From GSA-30 sp036568765 (lineage in GTDB: Bacteria > Pseudomonadota > Gammaproteobacteria > Xanthomonadales > Rhodanobacteraceae): a stretch of 5,750 bases of DNA. The notes below the pieces were generated by a model. The model had not been told where the DNA came from. It was given only the letters and a program-made list of their open reading frames with translations, and did no database searches. The stretch is taken from NCBI RefSeq assembly GCF_036568765.1, contig NZ_DATCRY010000304.1:1-5750 (forward strand), read 5' to 3'. Each line of letters starts with the position of its first letter. The first letter of the stretch is position 1. Below, in pieces: positions 1 to 5,750 of this stretch. Made by a program: the position numbers and the translations under genes.

Positions 1-382
1 CTCGTGATCTCGTTTGCAAGAGCGGTGCCAGCGCCTAAAGTTGCGCTCGCCGCTGCCGAGCGCTGCGCGCGAAGCGCACAAATTGACGCCGAGGGCCTAT
101 GTCGAAACCCTCCACGAAACGACGCCGTCATCCTGGCGAAAGCCGATATCCAGCGCCTTTTCCGCGTATAGAGCCAAGACACCGGCTCCCGCCGTCCACC
201 AGGATGATGGCGTAGGAACCGTTGGCATCAAGCTTGCTCCCTATCTCCCGGGCAGCCTATGGCGCGTCGGAAAACCGTCGCACCACAGGCTCGGCCGACG
301 ACGCTTATTTGGCTCTGTTGAGAGGGACTCAAGCGATGCTATCGATCGATGCAGGAAACCGCGCCATCGTGGACAGGCACGT
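1..382. other. Upstream region without a supported gene
   Basis: No convincing gene is visible here. The frame of the aminotransferase stays open back to position 14, but the conceptual peptide is rich in Arg, Ser and Pro with no recognisable fold, and the family's usual N-terminus begins at the ATG at 383. Another + frame is open from the window edge to a TAG at 169-171 (57 codons) and could be the tail of an upstream gene, but its last codons lie inside the palindromic repeat at 123-212, so it may equally be chance. The other two + frames stop at 5-7 and 36-38. Positions 213-382 probably hold the 5' leader or promoter of the operon if one starts here, but I found no pair of -35/-10 boxes with good spacing. 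Confidence 0.6.
123..212. repeat. 90-bp imperfect palindromic intergenic repeat (REP/MITE-like)
   Basis: The outer arms CGCCGTCATCCTGG (123-136) and CCAGGATGATGGCG (199-212) are reverse complements at 13 of 14 positions, and the exception would be a G-U pair in RNA. The complementarity continues more weakly inward: GCGAAAGCCGATATCCAG on the left faces ACACCGGCTCCCGCCGTC on the right. The outer arm and the layout recall the dispersed GTCATTCCCGCGAAAGCGGGAATCCA-type repeats scattered between genes in many GC-rich proteobacteria, especially xanthomonads. This copy looks diverged. No transposase is encoded. Copy number in the genome is not visible from here. Confidence 0.6.
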
Positions 383-1522
383 ATGAACACGCCGACACGC
401 ATTCCCTTGCTGGTGGCGCAACTGCCCGACACCGAGGCGCTGACTCCTTACCTTAAGCAGATCGACGCCAATCGCTGGTACACCAACTTCGGTCCCCTGG
501 TAACGCAGCTGGAACAACGGTTCGCCGCCAGTTTCGCACCTACCCCGCTGGCCCCGGTCGCCATCAGCGCATCCAATGGCACCGCCGGCCTGGAGCTTGC
601 GCTGTGCGCCTTGGAACTGATGCCTGGCGCGCGCGTGCTGCTGCCGGCACTCACATTCGTAGCAACGGCCACCTCGGTGATTCGTTCCGGATATCGACCG
701 ATCATCGGCGATGTCGATCCCGATACCTGGTTGCTCACTCCCGAGATTGCACGCGCTTACGCGGCACGCCATCGCATCGATGCGGTGATGCCCGTGGCGA
801 CCTTTGGCAATCCGCAAGATGTCGACGCCTGGGACCGTTTCGTCGAAGACACCGGCATTCCGGTGATCGTCGATGCCGCCGGAGCCTTCGGCAATCAACG
901 CGCCGGGCGTCGCTGCCACGTAGTTTTCAGCCTCCACGCGACCAAGGCATTGGCTGCGGGCGAAGGCGGCATGGTGGTCAGCCATGACACCGAACTGACC
1001 GCACGCGTGCGCCGACTAAGCAACTTCGGAATCGATCTCGAACAAGGCAGCCAGGTGTTTGTTGCCGGCGAGAACGGCAAACTCAGCGAATATCACGCCG
1101 CCGTGGCACACGCTGCGCTAGACCAATGGCCCGTCGTGGTCGAACGCCGACGAGCGGTACAAGCGCTCTACCAATGCCTCTTGCAACGGCACTGCCCTCA
1201 GTTGGGCATGCAGCAGCGCGACGAGCATGGCATTTATCCGATCCTGGTGGGGCTCCTGCCGCCTGGTCTGCGTGCACGCAACTTGCAGCCAGAGTTGCTG
1301 GCTCAAGGCATCGAAACGCGCCAGTGGTACTGCCCTACGCTGGACCGCCATCCCGCCTTCGCCAGCTTTGCAGTCGGGCCGCTGCCCGTTGCGCACGAAC
1401 TGGCCGAGCGACTGATCGGCTTACCGTTCTTTATCGATATCGAAGAAACCCAGATGCAGCGCGTAGTTCGGGCCATTGCGAGCCTGACCCACGCTGCCAC
1501 ACCGCGGAGGGCTTACGCATGA
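383..1522 (+). CDS. DegT/DnrJ/EryC1/StrS-family nucleotide-sugar aminotransferase
   Basis: A 379-residue cytosolic PLP enzyme, normal length for the family, which transfers an amino group (usually from glutamate) to a keto group of a dTDP- or UDP-deoxysugar. Family landmarks run in order: an N-terminal segment with YLKQID and WYTNFGPL (about 23-40), the cofactor-phosphate region NGTAGL (65-70), PALTFVATATS (88-98), IIGDVDPDTW (107-116), the PLP-ring aspartate in VDAAGAFG (D164), and the Schiff-base lysine K188 in FSLHATK followed by GEGGMV. NFGID (214-218) and a C-terminal GLPFF (346-350) are also typical. The start at 383 is chosen because homology-like sequence begins there; a weak GGACAGG (371-377) precedes it. 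The 3' end overlaps the next gene by four bases (ATGA). Whether the product is a 3-amino or a 4-amino sugar cannot be decided from sequence alone; FdtB/QdtB-like and VioA-like roles are both possible. Confidence 0.93.
   Translation: MNTPTRIPLLVAQLPDTEALTPYLKQIDANRWYTNFGPLVTQLEQRFAASFAPTPLAPVAISASNGTAGLELALCALELMPGARVLLPALTFVATATSVIRSGYRPIIGDVDPDTWLLTPEIARAYAARHRIDAVMPVATFGNPQDVDAWDRFVEDTGIPVIVDAAGAFGNQRAGRRCHVVFSLHATKALAAGEGGMVVSHDTELTARVRRLSNFGIDLEQGSQVFVAGENGKLSEYHAAVAHAALDQWPVVVERRRAVQALYQCLLQRHCPQLGMQQRDEHGIYPILVGLLPPGLRARNLQPELLAQGIETRQWYCPTLDRHPAFASFAVGPLPVAHELAERLIGLPFFIDIEETQMQRVVRAIASLTHAATPRRAYA
1505..1511 (+). promoter_or_regulatory. Ribosome binding site of the acyltransferase gene
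   Basis: CGGAGGG lies 7 nt before the ATG at 1519, inside the last codons of the aminotransferase gene. It is a strong Shine-Dalgarno match and fixes the internal start of the acyltransferase within a longer open frame. Together with the ATGA overlap it indicates translational coupling of the two genes. Confidence 0.8.
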
Positions 1523-2091
1523 GCCTGCTCGACCCAGCCACCTTGGGCTTTCGCAAGGTCGGCCGCAACGTGAAAATCTACGCTGGCGCCAAGATCCTGG
1601 GCGCCGAATACATGGTGCTCGGCGACAACATCATCATCGATGATTTCGTGATGATCTATGCGCGCGCGCACAGCTACATCGGTAGCCACGTACACATCGC
1701 CTCGTTTTGTTCGATCACCGGCGGTGGCGAATTCATACTCGGCGATTTTTCCGGACTATCCTCCGGTGTACGTGTCATCACCGGCTCGGACGATTTCCTC
1801 GGCGGCGGCCTGACCAACCCCACCATACCGGACGCCTACCGCAGCGTAGCGCGTTCGCATGTGTCGATCGGCCGGCACGCCATCGTCGGCGCCAACGCGG
1901 TAATACTGCCCGGTGTGGACATTGGCGACGGTACCGCCGTCGGCGCCGGCAGCCTGGTCAATCGCAGCCTGCAGCCATGGGGCGTCTACGTCGGCTCGCC
2001 TGCGCGGCGCGTACGCGAGCGACCGAGCGACACCATCCTGGCCCAGGAAGCCGCGCTCGCGGCCAGCCATCCCTTCGTACGCGCGGCCTGA
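1519..2091 (+). CDS. Hexapeptide-repeat (left-handed beta-helix) acyltransferase
   Basis: A 190-residue cytosolic enzyme expected to transfer an acetyl or other acyl group from acyl-CoA, most likely to the amino group installed by the preceding gene's product. Isoleucine/valine/leucine-led hexapeptide turns recur through the chain: VLGDNIIIDDFVMI (33-46), YIGSHVHIASFCSI (53-66), ILGDFSGLSSGVRV (73-86), then SIGRHAIVGANAVILPGV (116-133) and IGDGTAVGAGSLV (135-147). The end of the fold shows the usual VGSPARRVRE (158-167) seen in maltose/galactoside/sugar O- and N-acetyltransferases. A loop at about 87-113 (GSDDFLGGGLTNPTIPDAY) breaks the helix, as is common for active-site loops in this group; H60 and H114 are candidate catalytic histidines, not proven. 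The start at 1519 has a good ribosome binding site, and the upstream part of the open frame is a shadow of the aminotransferase gene. The pairing with an aminotransferase suggests an FdtC/QdtC- or VioB-like N-acyltransferase; an O-acetyltransferase is the alternative. Confidence 0.92.
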   Translation: MSLLDPATLGFRKVGRNVKIYAGAKILGAEYMVLGDNIIIDDFVMIYARAHSYIGSHVHIASFCSITGGGEFILGDFSGLSSGVRVITGSDDFLGGGLTNPTIPDAYRSVARSHVSIGRHAIVGANAVILPGVDIGDGTAVGAGSLVNRSLQPWGVYVGSPARRVRERPSDTILAQEAALAASHPFVRAA

Positions 2092-2118
2092 CAGCCGCGC
2101 CTCAGATAAAGCCTTCCT

Positions 2119-5100
2119 ATGAGCGGACCCGAACCGTCCATCGTCGAATCCCAATTGCTACAAGCACAGCGCAGCATCGAACTGATGCAGCAATTCTTTC
2201 GCGAGCATCATGCGCGTGAAACAAAGCGCCTGCGGACCGACGATATCCAACGCCTGCAACGCATCCGCCGCGATCCGGCCTATGCGGCCGCTTATGCCCC
2301 CGAGCCGCTGATCTCGATCGTCATTCCCACCTATAACCGTGCCAAGCTCATCGTCGAACGGACGCTACCCAGCGTGCTGCGACAAAGCCACGCCCATTGG
2401 GAGCTGCTCATCGTCGGCGACTGCATGGACGAGGAACAGGCCGCATTGTTGCGCCATGCCGCCGCTGCCGATCCTCGCGTGCATTTCCACAATCTCAAGC
2501 GACGCGGCAGATATCCGGCCAACAAGGGGCCGCTGTGGTATGTCGCTGGCACCAAGCCGGTGAACTTCGGCTTGCGGCTGGCACGCGGCGCCTGGATCGC
2601 ACATCTGGACGATGACGACGAATTTCTGCCCGATCATCTGGCCGGCCTGCTCGAAACCGCGCAAAGCCGCCGCGTCGAATGGGCGCATGGCAAAGTGCAG
2701 TTCTACGACGATAACGGTCGCGAGCAAGGTGTAGTCGGTAACGAGGTACCGGTCCACGGGGGCATCGCGCGCATCGGCAGCCTTTATCATGCCGGCCTGA
2801 AAACGTTCCGCTACAACCCTGGTTGCTGGAAGTACTTTTATCCAGGCGACTGGGACCTGTGGGAACGCCTGCTGGCGATGGGGGCGACGCATGCCCATCA
2901 TCCACGCATCACCGCGGTACATCACGGCGATTATTTCCGCAGCGAAGTGGTCGCCGACGAAAGCGCGATCGCCTTTACCCGGCGCGTCCTCAGTCCCGAC
3001 GAAGCCTATCGCGAATGGCGGTCCCGCCTGCGGCTGCGACTGCCCCAGGTCGCCCAGGCCCAGCGACGCGCCGACGCCGTCCGAATCGATGTCGCACTGA
3101 TCGACGCGAACGGAGACAGCGCCGCGCTGCGGCGCAGTATGGATAGTCTCCTGGCGCAATCGCATCGGCAAACAACCATCCACGTGCTGTCCAACGATGC
3201 CCCCGCTCTGCCCGTCGGCATCGACGCTCAGCCGCTGCGGAACGACGGTATCGCGCAACTCAATGCACTGGCCGAATCCAGCCAGGCCGATTGGCTGCTG
3301 CCGATCTGGGCGGGCGACGAGCTGGACGAGCATGCCCTGCTGATCCTCGCCGACCACGCAGCCGCGCAGCCGGACCTCGCCTGCTGCTACGTCGACGAAG
3401 ATGCGCTCGGCCCGGACGGCTACGAACAGCCCCTGCTCAAGCCGGATATCAACCTGGATCTGCTGCGTAGCTATCCTTACATGGGCCGCACGCTGGCGGT
3501 TCGGCGGGATGCACTGCTCGCACTCGGTGGCTGGAACACTGCCTACGGCCCGCTTTGTCATATCGACCTGGCGTTCCGGACCATCGAGCAGATCGGCCTG
3601 CCTTCAGTCGGGCACATCCCCGAACTGCTGTACCACGCCGGCATACCCCACGCGCAGTGGCTGGCCCAACCGGCGGTAGCGGAACAATCGGCGCGGGTGG
3701 TACAGGCGCACCTGGAGCGCCTCGGCGTCGCACACGAGCTGCATCCCGGCGGCCTCCCAAGTATCAATCGGGTGCGTTACCTGCACCAACAAAAGCCGTT
3801 GGTTTCGATCGTCGTGCCCACGCGCGACCAGTTGCCGATGCTCAACGGCCTGATCGACAGCCTGATCGATCGCACCAAATACAACCGCTACGAACTGCTT
3901 ATCGTCGACAACGACAGTCGCGATCCGGCCGCTTGCGCCTATCTCGACGGCATCGCCAAGCTCGGCAGCGACAAGCTGCGAGTGTTGCGCTATCCGCATC
4001 CGTTCAATTACTCGGCGATCAACAACTTTGCGGTAGCGCAAGCGCGCGGCGAGTACCTGATCCTGCTCAACAACGATACGGCCGTGCTGCATGGCGACTG
4101 GATCGAGTCGCTGTTGCACCACGCGCAACGGCCCGAGGTAGGCATCGTCGGTGCCAAGCTGCACTACCCCGACGGCCGTATCCAGCACGCCGGCGTGGTG
4201 CTGGGTTTGCGCGGCCCGGCCGATCACCCCTTTATCCAGGCCGAACCGGACGCTCCGGGCTACATGCAGCGCCTGCAAGTGGACCAGAACTACACCGCGG
4301 TCACCGCGGCCTGCATGATGATCCGCCGCTCGGTCTACGAAGAGGTCGGCGGGCTGGACGAAGTCGACTTCAAAGTATCGTACAACGATGTCGACCTTTG
4401 CCTGAAAGTACGCCAGGCAGGCTACCTGACCGTATGGACGCCGTACGCCAGGCTCATGCACGAAGGCAATGTCAGCCAGAAGAAGGTCGATACCACGGCA
4501 CAGGATGCCAAACTGATTCGCTTCCGTGGCGAGCAGGCGGCGATGTACCGCAAATGGCTGCCGCTGCTGGCGCGCGACCCGGCCTATAACGTCAATCTCA
4601 GCCTGCACGACGAAGGCTTCCTGCTTTCTCCGCAGCGCGAGATGGCCTGGCAGCCATTCGCTACACCGCTGGCACCGCGTGTAATGGCGCATCCGGCCGA
4701 TACCAACGGCTGCGGCCACTATCGCATTCGCCAGCCGTTCGCGGCCATGCTGGAGGCGGGTTTGATCGAAGGCAGCCTCAGCGACCGGCTTCATCTGCCG
4801 ACTACCATCGAGCGCTTCGATCCACAGGTGATCGTCTACCAGCGGCAGTTATCGGACGCGCAGTTGGAGGCGATCGAGCAAGTCAGATCGTTTTCCGCCG
4901 CATTCCTTATCTACGAATTGGACGACCTGCTGACCAACCTTCCGCTCAAAAGCGCGCATCGCAACGAGATGCCCAAGGATATCCTCAAATCCTTGCGCCG
5001 AGCCACGAACATGATGGATCGCTTCGTAGTGTCGACGCCGGAATTGGCGGAGCAGTTCGATTCGTTGCACCAGGATATTCGCGTGGTACGCAATCGTCTG

Positions 5101-5652
5101 CCATTGAACTGGTGGGGCGACATCCAGGTGCGGCGCAGCGAACACAAGAAGCCTCGCGTTGGCTGGGCTGGCGGATTGAGCCATCGAGGCGACCTCGAGC
5201 TGGTTGCCGATGTCGTGCGCGACTTGGCTGGCGAGGTCGATTGGGTTTTCATGGGCATGTGTCCGGATGCGCTCAAACCATACGTCAAGGAATTCCATCC
5301 GGGCGTGCGCATCAGCGAGTATCCGGCGAAGTTGGCCACGCTCGACCTCGATCTGGCCATTGCTCCACTGGAAGACAACACGTTCAACGCATGCAAGAGC
5401 AACTTGCGATTGCTCGAGTACGGCATCTGCGGCTTCCCGGTGGTTTGCAGCGATATCGCCTGCTATCGCGACGGGTTGCCGGTGACACGAGTGAAGAATC
5501 GCTACAAGGACTGGCTGGGAGCGATTCGCTCGCATCTGGCCGATCGCGATGCACTGGTGGTTGCGAGCGACAAGCTACGTGAAGCGGTGCGGCGCGACTG
5601 GATGCTCGAAGGTGAGCATCTGGTGGCGTGGCGGGAAGCGTGGACGCCCTAG
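2119..5652 (+). CDS. Multi-domain glycosyltransferase (GT2 - degenerate GT2 - GT2 - GT4-like)
   Basis: A 1177-residue soluble protein with no signal peptide or membrane segment, likely acting at the cytoplasmic side on a lipid-linked or protein acceptor. After a charged helical N-terminus (about 8-50), module 1 (62-275) is a GT-A GT2 fold: ISIVIPTYNR (65-74), VGDCMDE (99-105), the metal-binding cluster LDDDDEF (D164-D167) and GDWDLWERLL (243-252). Module 2 (about 322-508) resembles GT2 but lacks the VYN start and has IWAGDE where LDHDD is expected, while YVDED (424-428) and PELLYHAG (501-508) remain. Module 3 (560-840) is intact: LVSIVVPTRD, IVDNDSRD, LLNND (649-653), GAKLHYPDGRIQHAGVVLG (678-696) and SYNDVDLCLKV (754-764). 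Module 4 (850-1177) looks like GT-B: GHYRIRQP (866-873), YELDDLL (932-938), GWAGGL (1015-1020), IAPLEDN (1081-1087), then KSNLRLLEYG. An in-frame TAA at 2107-2109 rules out an upstream start; no clear Shine-Dalgarno precedes 2119. The 27-nt gap to the acyltransferase gene suggests one operon. Modules 2-3 match the layout of proteins annotated as O-antigen or rhamnan glycosyltransferases. Donor and acceptor are unknown. Confidence 0.95.
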   Translation: MSGPEPSIVESQLLQAQRSIELMQQFFREHHARETKRLRTDDIQRLQRIRRDPAYAAAYAPEPLISIVIPTYNRAKLIVERTLPSVLRQSHAHWELLIVGDCMDEEQAALLRHAAAADPRVHFHNLKRRGRYPANKGPLWYVAGTKPVNFGLRLARGAWIAHLDDDDEFLPDHLAGLLETAQSRRVEWAHGKVQFYDDNGREQGVVGNEVPVHGGIARIGSLYHAGLKTFRYNPGCWKYFYPGDWDLWERLLAMGATHAHHPRITAVHHGDYFRSEVVADESAIAFTRRVLSPDEAYREWRSRLRLRLPQVAQAQRRADAVRIDVALIDANGDSAALRRSMDSLLAQSHRQTTIHVLSNDAPALPVGIDAQPLRNDGIAQLNALAESSQADWLLPIWAGDELDEHALLILADHAAAQPDLACCYVDEDALGPDGYEQPLLKPDINLDLLRSYPYMGRTLAVRRDALLALGGWNTAYGPLCHIDLAFRTIEQIGLPSVGHIPELLYHAGIPHAQWLAQPAVAEQSARVVQAHLERLGVAHELHPGGLPSINRVRYLHQQKPLVSIVVPTRDQLPMLNGLIDSLIDRTKYNRYELLIVDNDSRDPAACAYLDGIAKLGSDKLRVLRYPHPFNYSAINNFAVAQARGEYLILLNNDTAVLHGDWIESLLHHAQRPEVGIVGAKLHYPDGRIQHAGVVLGLRGPADHPFIQAEPDAPGYMQRLQVDQNYTAVTAACMMIRRSVYEEVGGLDEVDFKVSYNDVDLCLKVRQAGYLTVWTPYARLMHEGNVSQKKVDTTAQDAKLIRFRGEQAAMYRKWLPLLARDPAYNVNLSLHDEGFLLSPQREMAWQPFATPLAPRVMAHPADTNGCGHYRIRQPFAAMLEAGLIEGSLSDRLHLPTTIERFDPQVIVYQRQLSDAQLEAIEQVRSFSAAFLIYELDDLLTNLPLKSAHRNEMPKDILKSLRRATNMMDRFVVSTPELAEQFDSLHQDIRVVRNRLPLNWWGDIQVRRSEHKKPRVGWAGGLSHRGDLELVADVVRDLAGEVDWVFMGMCPDALKPYVKEFHPGVRISEYPAKLATLDLDLAIAPLEDNTFNACKSNLRLLEYGICGFPVVCSDIACYRDGLPVTRVKNRYKDWLGAIRSHLADRDALVVASDKLREAVRRDWMLEGEHLVAWREAWTP

Positions 5653-5673
5653 AGCAAAGAGCCCCCCTCACCC

Positions 5674-5721
5674 CACCCTCTCCTCCGGCTGTATAGACCG
5701 GCGAAGCCAGGGGAGAGGGTG
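5674..5721. repeat. Inverted repeat downstream of the operon (dispersed-repeat or terminator-like)
   Basis: Arms CACCCTCTCCTCCGGC (5674-5689) and GCCAGGGGAGAGGGTG (5706-5721) are complementary at 14 of 16 positions, with a further T-A pair at 5690/5705 and a 15-nt loop. With the preceding CCCCCTCACCC it recalls the CCCTCACCCCAACCCTCTCCCC-type intergenic repeat common in xanthomonads. Its place just after the stop codon and its stable GC-rich stem could stop or protect the transcript, but no T-run follows (GCCTGACTGAGG), so it is not a canonical intrinsic terminator. Confidence 0.6.
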
Positions 5722-5726
5722 CCTGA

Positions 5727-5743
5727 CTGAGGTTGAACTTCAG
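5727..5743. repeat. Short 17-bp dyad
   Basis: CTGAGGTTGAACTTCAG pairs with itself at every position around a central G except for one G-T pair, giving a 7-bp stem with a 3-nt loop. It lies just after the larger inverted repeat. It could be a small hairpin or part of the same repeat unit, or simply chance; no function can be assigned. Confidence 0.25.
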
Positions 5744-5750
5744 TACTCGG

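Noticed and set aside
318..345. Possible promoter TTGAGA (318-323) with TATCGA (340-345)
   Set aside because: Spacing is 16 nt, but the -10 box matches the consensus at only three positions; too weak to list.
341..350. Perfect palindrome ATCGATCGAT as an operator
   Set aside because: Ten bases of a simple ATCG repeat occur often by chance and there is no second copy nearby or associated regulator gene.
14..382. N-terminal extension of 123 residues on the aminotransferase
   Set aside because: The extension has no recognisable domain, reads through the palindromic repeat, and the family's normal N-terminus starts at the ATG at 383.
329..985. Long antisense open frame (218 residues) opposite the aminotransferase gene
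   Set aside because: It lies opposite a gene with clear family motifs; GC-rich coding DNA commonly leaves such antisense frames open, and the translation shows no recognisable domain.
2365..3561. Antisense open frame of 398 residues inside the glycosyltransferase gene
   Set aside because: It mirrors the codon structure of the sense gene, has no recognisable motifs, and the sense frame carries several glycosyltransferase signatures over the same span.
3555..4589. Sense-strand open frame of 344 residues in another frame of the glycosyltransferase gene
   Set aside because: The translation is dominated by Arg, Pro, Ala and Gly with no fold, typical of an off-frame reading of GC-rich coding DNA.
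3604..4794. Antisense open frame of 396 residues inside the glycosyltransferase gene
   Set aside because: Same reason: a shadow of the intact third GT2 module on the + strand.
5653..5750. Canonical rho-independent terminator
   Set aside because: A GC-rich stem is present but no run of T follows it, so it was listed as an inverted repeat instead.
1..5750. CRISPR array, transposase, toxin-antitoxin, phage or defence genes
   Set aside because: No regularly spaced repeats and no such protein motifs were found; the window is accounted for by three carbohydrate-related genes and short intergenic repeats.

Overview
The window reads as part of a surface-polysaccharide or protein-glycosylation locus from a GC-rich gammaproteobacterium. 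Codons end mostly in G or C. Two intergenic elements resemble dispersed repeats that are abundant in Xanthomonadaceae and Rhodanobacteraceae (Xanthomonas, Stenotrophomonas, Dyella, Rhodanobacter, Luteibacter and relatives). That taxonomic placement is inferred from repeat style and composition and was not tested by a search.

Layout: positions 1-382 hold no gene I can support; they contain a 90-bp imperfect palindrome (123-212). Three genes then run on the + strand in one tight array: a DegT/DnrJ/EryC1/StrS-type sugar aminotransferase (383-1522), a left-handed beta-helix (hexapeptide-repeat) acyltransferase (1519-2091, ATGA overlap with the first gene), and a 1177-residue multi-domain glycosyltransferase (2119-5652). 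The last 98 bases (5653-5750) carry a second, unrelated inverted repeat starting 21 nt after the stop codon.

The three products fit one short route. The aminotransferase would put an amino group on a nucleotide-linked keto-deoxysugar, the acyltransferase would N-acylate it, and the large glycosyltransferase would build a glycan that may contain this sugar. Comparable aminotransferase/acyltransferase pairs make dTDP-Fuc3NAc, dTDP-Qui3NAc and dTDP-viosamine derivatives for O-antigens, S-layer glycans and flagellin glycans. The exact sugar and acceptor cannot be read from this window, and no keto-sugar-forming dehydratase or isomerase is present in it.

The most distinctive object is the glycosyltransferase. 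It has an N-terminal GT2 module with an intact Asp cluster, a second GT2-like module that has lost the usual catalytic signatures, a third intact GT2 module, and a C-terminal GT-B/GT4-like module whose leucine codon choice differs from the rest of the gene. I see no tRNA, rRNA, CRISPR array, transposase or evident novel defence or mobile system.
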